Origin: Sphingobium terrigena
GTDB taxonomy: Bacteria; Pseudomonadota; Alphaproteobacteria; Sphingomonadales; Sphingomonadaceae
Length of the DNA: 64,000 bases
Reading direction: 5' to 3'
Assembly (NCBI RefSeq): GCF_003591655.1
Contig: NZ_QVRA01000006.1
Span: forward strand, 62,001 to 126,000
Made by a program: the position numbers and the translations under genes. Positions 55,840 to 64,000 of the stretch are shown here, one piece after another (position 1 is the stretch's first letter; each line of letters opens with the position of its first letter). The notes beneath the pieces were generated by a model that saw only the letters and a program-made list of their open reading frames with translations, had not been told where the DNA came from and did not search any database.

Positions 55840-56712
55840 ATGAGCGATCCAACCTATACCCCGCCTGCCGTCTGGACATGGGACAAGGCCAATGGCGGCC
55901 AGTTCGCCAATATCAATCGGCCGATCGCGGGTGCCACCCATGAAAAGGATCTGCCGGTGGGGCAGCATCCGCTCCAGCTCTACTCGCTGGCCACGCCCAA
56001 TGGGCAGAAGGTCACGATCCTGCTGGAGGAATTGCTGGAGGCGGGGTTCAGCGCGGCCGAATATGACGCCTGGCTGATCAGGATCGGCGATGGCGACCAG
56101 TTTTCCAGCGGCTTCGTGGCGGTCAATCCCAACAGCAAGATCCCCGCATTGATGGACCATAGCGTGTCCCCGCCGCAGCGCGTGTTCGAATCCGGCGCGA
56201 TCCTGCTGTATCTGGCCGAAAAGTTCGGCGCCTTCCTGCCGACCGATCCCGCCAAGCTGACAGCCGCGCTCAGCTGGCTGTTCTGGCAGATGGGCAGCGC
56301 CCCTTTGCTGGGCGGCGGCTTTGGCCATTTCTACGCTTATGCCCCGGAAAAATATGAATATCCGATCAACCGCTACACGATGGAAGTGAAGCGCCAGCTC
56401 GACGTGCTGGACCGGCATCTGGCGGACAATGACTATGTCGCGGGCGACGAATATAGCATCGCCGACATCGCCATCTGGCCCTGGTATGGCGGCGTCGTGC
56501 TGGGCCGCGCCTATGACGCGGCGGAATTTCTGAACGCGGGCAGCTACACCAACCTGTTGCGTTGGGCGCGGCAGATCGACGCCCGCCCGGCGGTGACGCG
56601 CGGGCGCAAGGTCAACAAGGTCAACGGCCCGCTCGACGGCCAATTGCATGAGCGCCACGATGCCGGCGACTTTGCCGCAAAGACGCAGGACAAGGTCGAG
56701 GGGGCGGTTTGA
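55840..56712 (+). CDS. yghU: YghU-type glutathione-dependent disulfide-bond oxidoreductase
   Basis: 290 residues, a GST-fold Nu-class enzyme with disulfide-bond reductase activity. Family signatures: YTPPAVWTWDKANGGQFANI at the N-terminus, RPIAGATHEKDLPVGQHPLQ and the glutathione-binding LYSLATPNGQKVTILLEE, with GFVAVNPNSKIPAL and FESGAILLYLAEKFG. The C-terminal helical domain includes GGGFGHFYAYAPEKYEYPIN. Length matches E. coli YghU (288). No partner genes; convergent with the reductase at 56728. Confidence 0.93.
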   Translation: MSDPTYTPPAVWTWDKANGGQFANINRPIAGATHEKDLPVGQHPLQLYSLATPNGQKVTILLEELLEAGFSAAEYDAWLIRIGDGDQFSSGFVAVNPNSKIPALMDHSVSPPQRVFESGAILLYLAEKFGAFLPTDPAKLTAALSWLFWQMGSAPLLGGGFGHFYAYAPEKYEYPINRYTMEVKRQLDVLDRHLADNDYVAGDEYSIADIAIWPWYGGVVLGRAYDAAEFLNAGSYTNLLRWARQIDARPAVTRGRKVNKVNGPLDGQLHERHDAGDFAAKTQDKVEGAV

Positions 56713-56727
56713 CGCCCCCTCCCCGCA

Positions 56728-57339
56728 TCAGTAGCCGACGGTGAAGCGCTGGCGGCTGTGGCACGGCGTTTCGATTTCATCGACCAGCGCGATGGCATAG
56801 TCGGCATAGGATATGCTGCTCTTGCCATCGGCATCGACCAGCAACTGGTCGGTGCCGAGCCGGAAACTGCCGGTGCGCGGGCCGACGAAGAAGAAGAGCG
56901 AGGGCGACACATAGGTCCAGTCGATGTCATCGACGCCGCGCAGATAGTCCAGAAACGCCTTGCCCCGGCTGGCTTCGGGCAGATATTCCTTCGGGAAATC
57001 TGGCGTGCTGATCAGTGGCACGCCCGGTGCCACCTCCAGACTCGCCGCCCCGCCCACGACCAGATAGCGCGGTACGCCCGACTGGCGCACGACATCGACC
57101 AGCGACGCCGGGTCGGTATCGGAAAACATCACCGCACTGACGACGACATCATGGCCCACAGTCGCCTGCGCCAGCGCTTCGGGATGGTTGACGTCGCCCG
57201 CAACCGCAGTGATCGCGGCATCCTGCACCGCATTTTCGGGATGACGGGCAATGGCTGTCACCTGATGCCCACGCCGTGCCAGTTCCGCGCTGATTTCCTG
57301 CCCCGCACGACCCGTGCCGCCGATGATCGCTACTTTCAT
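56728..57339 (-). CDS. NAD(P)-binding oxidoreductase of the NmrA/atypical SDR group
   Basis: 203 residues from the ATG at 57339 (MKVAIIGGTGRAGQEISAEL), chosen because GGAGA is about 7 bases upstream. The N-terminal GGTGRAG Rossmann motif and ARRGHQVTAIARHPENA are typical of NAD(P)H-binding proteins such as those near HxlR regulators; GGAASLEVAPG and WTYVSPSLFFFVGPRTGSFR are also family-like. It lacks the classical SDR YxxxK. Divergent from hxlR with a dyad between. Likely a quinone or aldehyde reductase. Confidence 0.85.
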   Translation of the reverse strand: MKVAIIGGTGRAGQEISAELARRGHQVTAIARHPENAVQDAAITAVAGDVNHPEALAQATVGHDVVVSAVMFSDTDPASLVDVVRQSGVPRYLVVGGAASLEVAPGVPLISTPDFPKEYLPEASRGKAFLDYLRGVDDIDWTYVSPSLFFFVGPRTGSFRLGTDQLLVDADGKSSISYADYAIALVDEIETPCHSRQRFTVGY

Positions 57340-57354
57340 GTTCATCTCCATACG

Positions 57355-57373
57355 TGGTTACCAATGGAAACCA
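57355..57373. promoter_or_regulatory. Candidate HxlR operator
   Basis: TGGTTACCA-A-TGGAAACCA, a 19-base dyad with one mismatch, 16 bases upstream of the oxidoreductase start in the divergent gap. A second 17-base dyad, GAAGGCA-CTT-TGCCTTC, is at 57402-57418. Confidence 0.55.
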
Positions 57374-57444
57374 GATAGAGATTCGGCTATCAGGGGTACA
57401 AGAAGGCACTTTGCCTTCACCTGGTTACGCCGAGGATACTGCCT

Positions 57445-57837
57445 ATGAGTTCCACTCCGCCGCCCCGCGTCGGCGACGCCTATAATCCCGATTGCCCGAC
57501 CCGGCATATTCTCGACCGGATCGGCGACAAATGGGCGGTGCTGGTGCTGCTGAGCCTGAAGGACGGGCCAGTGCGCTTCAACCTGCTGCGCCGCCGGATC
57601 GGCGCGATTTCGCAAAAGATGCTGTCGCAGACGTTGAAAAGTCTGGAACGCGACGGCCTGGTCAGCCGCGCCGCCTTTGCCACGGTGCCGGTGACAGTGG
57701 AATATCGCCTGACCCCGCTGGCAGGCGGGCTGATCGGCATATTGGACCAGATCACCAACTGGGCCGAAACCCATGTCGGCGACATCATGGCCGCCCGGCG
57801 CGCGCATGATGCGGGGGTGGAGGCGATGGCAGCTTAG
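57445..57837 (+). CDS. HxlR-family transcriptional regulator
   Basis: 130 residues with a single winged helix: CPTRHILDRIGDKWAVLVLL, GPVRFNLLRRRIGAISQKML, TLKSLERDGLVSRAAFATVP and VEYRLTPLAGGL, all diagnostic of HxlR proteins. The conserved cysteine in NPDCPTRHIL is often redox or electrophile sensitive. Divergent from an NAD(P)-binding reductase, the usual arrangement in which the regulator controls that gene and itself. The start has no strong ribosome site but fits the family. Confidence 0.92.
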   Translation: MSSTPPPRVGDAYNPDCPTRHILDRIGDKWAVLVLLSLKDGPVRFNLLRRRIGAISQKMLSQTLKSLERDGLVSRAAFATVPVTVEYRLTPLAGGLIGILDQITNWAETHVGDIMAARRAHDAGVEAMAA

Positions 57838-57883
57838 GATTGGCGTGTCGAGTACCAAGCTGAAAATCTCTTGACCCTTAAGA

Positions 57884-58020
57884 CCCCTCCCCCTTGAGGG
57901 GGAGGTTGGGAGGGGGTGTGCTGCCGCCAATGTGGACGCTCGGCTTCGCCTCACTCCCCCTCCCCTTGATTGGAGGCACGTGACTCCAATCAACCCTCCC
58001 CGTCGGGGAGGGGAGACGAA
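57884..58020. repeat. Repeat block (CCTCCCC...GGGGAGG family)
   Basis: CCCCTCCCCCTTGAGGGGGA, TTGGGAGGGGG and CACTCCCCCTCCCC, then GATTGGAGGCACGTGACTCC and CCCTCCCCGTCGGGGAGGGG. Several overlapping hairpins; it fills the gap between the convergent hxlR and ligA. Confidence 0.75.
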
Positions 58021-58043
58021 CACACAATCCTTAAGCCCCAATA

Positions 58044-60263
<2,220 letters not shown>

Positions 60264-60638
60264 TTATACCCCCGCCACCGGCACCGTCTCGAACCGTTGC
60301 CCGAAACCGGCGATGATCGGGCGGGCCTTGGCGATGGCGGCCTGCACGGCGGGCAGTTTGAGCGAGGCCATGTGGTTGTCGCGACTGTCCCACACTTCGG
60401 TGATCCACAGCGCGTCGGGGTTGGCGGTGTCGAGCGCGATGACATAGGACAGGCAGCCGGGCATCCCGGTCGTGCCTTCGCGCAGATAGGTGAGCAGTTC
60501 GTCGCGCTTGCCGGGTTTCGCGATCATCTGGCCGATCAACCCGTAGCGTGGCTGGGTCGATTGCGCGGTGGCGGGGATGGCGCTGGCGGCCATCGCAGCG
60601 GCGGTCAGGCCGATCATGTCTCTGCGGTTATGGGTCAT
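60264..60638 (-). CDS. Tat-exported quinol monooxygenase-like (ABM domain) protein
   Basis: 124 residues starting MTHNRRDMIGLTAAAMAASA, a twin-arginine signal (NRRDMIG) with cleavage near ATAQS. The mature part is an antibiotic biosynthesis monooxygenase-type ferredoxin-like domain: YGLIGQMIAKPGKRDELLTY, MPGCLSYVIALDTANPDALW, ITEVWDSRDNHMASL. Related YgiN proteins are quinol monooxygenases. Export by Tat is less usual for this fold. Starts about 20 bases from a long inverted repeat; no partner genes. Confidence 0.85.
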   Translation of the reverse strand: MTHNRRDMIGLTAAAMAASAIPATAQSTQPRYGLIGQMIAKPGKRDELLTYLREGTTGMPGCLSYVIALDTANPDALWITEVWDSRDNHMASLKLPAVQAAIAKARPIIAGFGQRFETVPVAGV

Positions 60639-60656
60639 CGCGTCACTTCACTCCCT

Positions 60657-60730
60657 CCGTTCGTTTCGAGCGTAGTCGAGAAACGATAGCGCGGTTCTCG
60701 CCGTTTCTCGACTACGCTCGAAACGAACGG
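60657..60730. repeat. Long inverted repeat with matched substitutions
   Basis: Two 29-base arms, 60657-60685 and 60702-60730, perfect reverse complements. The core reads GAGCGTAGTCGAG in the left arm and CTCGACTACGCTC in the right, where sister elements have GAGCGAAGTCGAG and CTCGACTTCGCTC. So both arms changed together. Confidence 0.92.
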
Positions 60731-60740
60731 GTGTTGGTGG

Positions 60741-62405
60741 CTAAACTCGCTCCAGCAACCGTTCCGCCTGTGCGCGCGCCTCTGCGGTAATCTCCGCGCC
60801 CGACAGCATCCGCGCGATTTCCTCGCGGCGTTCGCCCTCATCCAGCGCATGAACGCCCGTTCGCGTGACCGTGCCATCGCTCGACTTGGCGATCAGCAGA
60901 TGCCCCGCCCCGCGCGCGGCCACCTGCGGGCTGTGGGTGACGACCAAAATCTGGTTGCTGCGGGCGAGGCGCGACAGCCTTTCGCCGATCGCAGACGCCA
61001 CCGCGCCGCCCACGCCCCGGTCGATTTCGTCGAAGATCAGCGTATCCGCCCCGCCCTGCTCCGCCAGCGCGACCTTCAGCGCCAGGATGAAGCGCGACAA
61101 TTCGCCCCCGCTAGCGATCTTGGTCAGCGGGGCGAAGGGCGCGCCGGGGTTGGTCGAAATCTCAAACTCCACCCGGTCCATCCCCTGCCCGGTCCATTGC
61201 CCTTCATCGAGCGGGGCAACAACGGTGCGGAAGCGCGCGGCGTCGAGTTTAAGCGGTGCCAGTTCCGCCGCGACCGCCGCGTCCAGCTTGCCCGCCGCCA
61301 ATTGTCGCTCGCTCGACAGCGCCTGCGCCGCGGCGCGATAGGCCGCCGCCTTCTGCGCGACATCGGCCTCCAGCGCAGCGATATGCTCCTCCCCGCCCTC
61401 GATCGCGGTCAGGCGGGCGGCCATGTCGGCGCACAGGTCCGCCAGATCATCGGGCTGCACCTGATGCTTGCGCGCCAACCCGCGCAGGTCGAACAGCCGG
61501 GTTTCGATATCGTCCAGCCGGGCGGGATCGAAGCTCAAGGCCTCGGCCACCTCGGCCAGCCGGTCCTCCGCCTCGCCCGCCTCCACCACCGCACGGTCCA
61601 GCGCCTCCAGCACGGCGGCCAAACGCTCATCCTCCGCCGCGATCCGGTCCAGTCGCCGTGCCGCCTGCCGCAATTGGGCAAGGCCACCGTCGGACCCCGT
61701 CAGGCAATCGGCAATCGCCGACAGATCGTCGGTCAGGCGCGCGCCCTTCTGCATCGACGCCCGTTCTTCCGCCAGCGTCGCCTCCTCGCCCGGCTGCGCC
61801 CCGAAGCGGGTGAGTTCATCGACGGCATGGGCCAGATAATCGCGGTCGCGCGCCGCCATATCCACGGTCTCCCGCGCTTCGGCCAATGCACTCGCCGCCT
61901 TGCGCCAAGCACCATATGCCGCGCCGACCGCGCCCGCATCGCAGCGGCCATAGGCGTCGAGCAACGCGCGATGCCCCCGCGCATTGAGCAGCCCGCGATC
62001 ATCATGCTGGCCGTGAATTTCAACGAGACACCCGCCCAGTTCGCGCAACAACGCCGCCGAACAGGCCGAATCATTGACGAAGGCGCGGCTGCCGCCATCG
62101 GCCTTGACCGTGCGGCGAATGAGCAGCGGTTCGCCCGGCTCCATGTCGATGCCATTGTCCGCCAGCAGCATCGCGGCGCGATGGTCGGCGGGCGGCGGGT
62201 CGAAGGTCGCGGTGACGCTGGCCTGCGCCTCGCCATTGCGGACGAGGCCACTATCGGCGCGGGCGCCCAGCGCCAGCCCCAGCGAATCGAGCAGGATCGA
62301 TTTGCCCGCGCCCGTCTCCCCGGTCAGCACGGACAGGCCCGCCCCGAAATCCAGGTCCAGCGCCTCGATCAACACGACATTGCGGATGGACAAAGCGCTC
62401 AGCAT
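60741..62405 (-). CDS. recN: DNA repair protein RecN
   Basis: 554-residue SMC-like ATPase acting early in double-strand break repair. N-terminal Walker A is VLTGETGAGKSILLDSLGLA, preceded by MLSALSIRNVVLIEALDLDF; two coiled-coil arms span roughly residues 160-370; the C-terminal half carries the signature SGGELSRFILALKVAL, Walker B DTLIFDEIDRGVGGAVA and the QILVVTHSPQVAA switch. Length normal. It follows bamD on the same strand by 51 bases, a common neighbourhood in Alphaproteobacteria. Confidence 0.96.
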   Translation of the reverse strand: MLSALSIRNVVLIEALDLDFGAGLSVLTGETGAGKSILLDSLGLALGARADSGLVRNGEAQASVTATFDPPPADHRAAMLLADNGIDMEPGEPLLIRRTVKADGGSRAFVNDSACSAALLRELGGCLVEIHGQHDDRGLLNARGHRALLDAYGRCDAGAVGAAYGAWRKAASALAEARETVDMAARDRDYLAHAVDELTRFGAQPGEEATLAEERASMQKGARLTDDLSAIADCLTGSDGGLAQLRQAARRLDRIAAEDERLAAVLEALDRAVVEAGEAEDRLAEVAEALSFDPARLDDIETRLFDLRGLARKHQVQPDDLADLCADMAARLTAIEGGEEHIAALEADVAQKAAAYRAAAQALSSERQLAAGKLDAAVAAELAPLKLDAARFRTVVAPLDEGQWTGQGMDRVEFEISTNPGAPFAPLTKIASGGELSRFILALKVALAEQGGADTLIFDEIDRGVGGAVASAIGERLSRLARSNQILVVTHSPQVAARGAGHLLIAKSSDGTVTRTGVHALDEGERREEIARMLSGAEITAEARAQAERLLERV

Positions 62406-62456
62406 GACGCGCTTCTACCCGTCAATGCACAAAAGGGGAACAGGCAAGAAAGGCGA

Positions 62457-63236
62457 TTACGCCTTGCTGCCATGTTCCTGCATCAGCTTGTAGCTGCGCT
62501 CATACCATTTGGTGCCGGGATAGTTGGCGCCCAGCACGGCGGCGGCCTTGCGCGCTTCGTCGGGGATGCCGAGCGAGAGATAGGATTCGACCAGCCGCTC
62601 CAGTGCTTCGGGCGTATGCGTGGTGGTCTGATATTTGTCGATCACGACACGGAAACGCAGCGTGGCAGCCAGCCACTGGCCGCGCCGCTGGTAGAAGCGG
62701 CCAACTTCCATTTCCTTGCCGGCCAGATGGTCGTTGACCAGATCGACCTTCAACCGCGCATCGGCGGCATAGCGGGTGCCGGGATAGCGGCGGATCAGTT
62801 CGCCCAGCGAATCCAGCGCCTGCTGCGTAATCTTCTGGTCGCGGCTGACATCGGCAATCTGCTCATAATAGCAGAGCGCGATCAGATAATAGGCGTAGGG
62901 CGCATCCTTGTTGCCGGTGTGGATCGACAGGAAACGCTGCGAGGCCGAGATGGATTCGGCATAGTCGCTGTTCATATAGTAGCTGAACGCCGACATCAGC
63001 TGCGCCCGGCGCGCCCAGGGTGAATAGGGATGCTGGCGCTCCACCTCGTCAAACAAAGCGGCGGCGAGCTTGTATTGGCCGCGATTGAGCCGCTCCTTGC
63101 CGCTATTATAGAGGGTCGACACGTCGCGGGCGACATATTGGGTGTCGGCCTTGTTCTTGGACGTCGCGCAGCCTGCAAGCAGGGCGGCAAGCAGAAGCGG
63201 GGCGGTGGCCGCGCCGATGCGCGTTACAGTTTTCAT
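62457..63236 (-). CDS. bamD: Outer-membrane assembly lipoprotein BamD
   Basis: Essential BAM complex lipoprotein. 259 residues from the ATG at 63236; an ATG at 63242 adds two residues. Lipobox LLAALLAGC gives the lipidated cysteine C23. Five TPR-like repeats follow: RDVSTLYNSGKERLNRGQYK, VERQHPYSPWARRAQLMSAF, YYMNSDYAESISASQRFLSI, IRRYPGTRYAADARLKVDLV and LERLVESYLSLGIPDEARKA, as in BamD (YfiO). Together with recN it forms a leftward pair. Confidence 0.95.
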   Translation of the reverse strand: MKTVTRIGAATAPLLLAALLAGCATSKNKADTQYVARDVSTLYNSGKERLNRGQYKLAAALFDEVERQHPYSPWARRAQLMSAFSYYMNSDYAESISASQRFLSIHTGNKDAPYAYYLIALCYYEQIADVSRDQKITQQALDSLGELIRRYPGTRYAADARLKVDLVNDHLAGKEMEVGRFYQRRGQWLAATLRFRVVIDKYQTTTHTPEALERLVESYLSLGIPDEARKAAAVLGANYPGTKWYERSYKLMQEHGSKA

Positions 63237-63298
63237 CAGCATGGGGCGGGTCATAGCCGAGGGACACGCCGCCGCCAAGCGGCAGAATGGAGTCACGC

Positions 63299-64000
63299 TC
63301 AACAGGCCGTTCGCGCCGGCAGATCGAGCCGCGCGACCGCGCCGCCATTGCTCCCCGGCGTCAGCGAAAAGCGCCCGCCCAACTGCACCGCCAGCGCATT
63401 GGCGATGCGCAGACCCAGCGATTCGCTGGTGCCATGTTCAAAGTCCGGGGCGACGCCATGGCCGTCATCGACGATGCGCAGCGCCAGCGCGCCCTGCGCC
63501 TCCTCCAGCGTCACGACCACCTTGCCGGGCCGGTCTGGCAAGCCATGTTCGATCGCGTTGCTGACCGATTCCGCCACGATCAGCGCCAGCGGCACCGTGA
63601 TGGCAGGCTCGATCGTCAGCCCGTCGGGCGCGGTCACCGCGACATCTATGTCCGTGCGGCCACTGGCCTCCAGCACATCGGCCGATAGCGTGGTCAGGAA
63701 GGCGCGGATATCCTGCCCCTGCCCCGACGGATCATAGAGCGCGCGGCTGATCCGGCCGACCAGCCCCAGCCGGGCCGAGGCATCGTCCAGCGCCTTGCGC
63801 GCCACATCATGATCCACATGGCGACGCTGAAGCGCCAGCATGGCGGCCACGACCTGCAGATTGTTGGATACGCGATGCTGGAGTTCGTGGAACAGAAGCT
63901 CGCGATTTTCCGCCAGCGCCCGGCTGCGTTCGCGCTCCACCGCCAGATGGAAATTGGCGCGCTGCATGAAGTGGATCAGCAAGATATCGACCACCACCAC
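63299..64000 (-). CDS. HisKA_2 histidine kinase, N-terminal part outside window
   Basis: The last 233 or so codons of a kinase that continues beyond the window. Visible are a hydrophobic segment at the edge (VVVDILLIHFM), the HisKA_2 phosphoacceptor region FHELQHRVSNNLQVVAAML, and a complete ATPase domain with the N-box VAESVSNAIEHG, VDDGHGVAP and SLGLRIANALAVQLGG. In sphingomonads kinases of this subfamily (Paks) phosphorylate PhyR, so a link to the stress locus at 43-47 kb is possible but not shown. Confidence 0.85.
   Translation of the reverse strand: MVVVDILLIHFMQRANFHLAVERERSRALAENRELLFHELQHRVSNNLQVVAAMLALQRRHVDHDVARKALDDASARLGLVGRISRALYDPSGQGQDIRAFLTTLSADVLEASGRTDIDVAVTAPDGLTIEPAITVPLALIVAESVSNAIEHGLPDRPGKVVVTLEEAQGALALRIVDDGHGVAPDFEHGTSESLGLRIANALAVQLGGRFSLTPGSNGGAVARLDLPARTAC

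Noticed and set aside
55798-56658. 286-codon minus-strand frame
   Set aside because: Antisense to the YghU-like gene, which has clear family motifs.

Overview
This is chromosomal DNA from a GC-rich alphaproteobacterium, most likely a sphingomonad (Sphingobium/Sphingomonas group). Three things point that way: a PhyR-NepR-EcfG-PhyP general stress response locus with the PhyP-type degenerate kinase, a PEP-CTERM (XrtA-type) regulatory and sugar-transferase cassette, and many GC-rich palindromic intergenic repeats. The genus is an inference. I found no rRNA, tRNA, CRISPR array, phage or intact insertion sequence. Most of the window is housekeeping chromosome with short accessory patches.

Layout. 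1-4004: a leftward metabolic run, gpmA, purE, purK, folA, ribF (ribF cut by the window edge). 4158-9687: SppA signal peptide peptidase, a TRIC-type channel, an M20 peptidase coupled to a glutathione peroxidase, and a VIT-family transporter. 9831-15709: a Uup-type ABC-F protein, a SIMPL protein, a PepSY protein followed by a PhoP/PhoQ-like two-component pair, and a DUF454 membrane protein. 16086-17667: two lower-GC orphan genes and an SH3 protein. 17796-28258: a 2-hydroxyacid dehydrogenase with a tiny coupled gene, a DUF885 protein, then acnB and acnA in tandem, a small membrane protein and a glutamine amidotransferase. 28380-35405: M28 peptidase, GST, intracellular PHB depolymerase, POT transporter, nitroreductase, GntR regulator, LysE exporter.

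35400-42268 is a tight leftward operon: TIGR03013-type sugar transferase, histidine kinase PrsK, sigma-54 activator PrsR, and TPR protein PrsT. No exosortase is visible here. 43047-47461 is the general stress response locus: ecfG, an unannotated 43-aa membrane protein, phyR, then divergent nepR and phyP. Three sites matching the EcfG promoter pattern (GGAAC, 16 or 17 bases, NGTT) lie within 2.2 kb. They precede an 86-aa membrane protein gene, the 43-aa gene and nepR.

47581-53447: tgt, a 59-aa orphan, a DSF-synthase-like crotonase (RpfF) convergent with a membrane GGDEF-EAL protein, a GNAT acetyltransferase and an excalibur protein. 53560-55715: groES-groEL under a CIRCE element. 55840-64000: a YghU-like GST, an HxlR regulator divergent from an NAD(P)-binding protein, ligA, a monooxygenase, recN, bamD and the C-terminal part of a HisKA_2 histidine kinase.

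The observations most worth checking are: (i) about 600 bases inside ligA, covering the catalytic domain, with much lower GC and different codon use from the rest of the gene; (ii) the EcfG-promoter-controlled small membrane proteins in the stress locus; (iii) the RpfF/GGDEF-EAL pair; (iv) the palindromic repeats, one copy of which shows matching substitutions in both arms.
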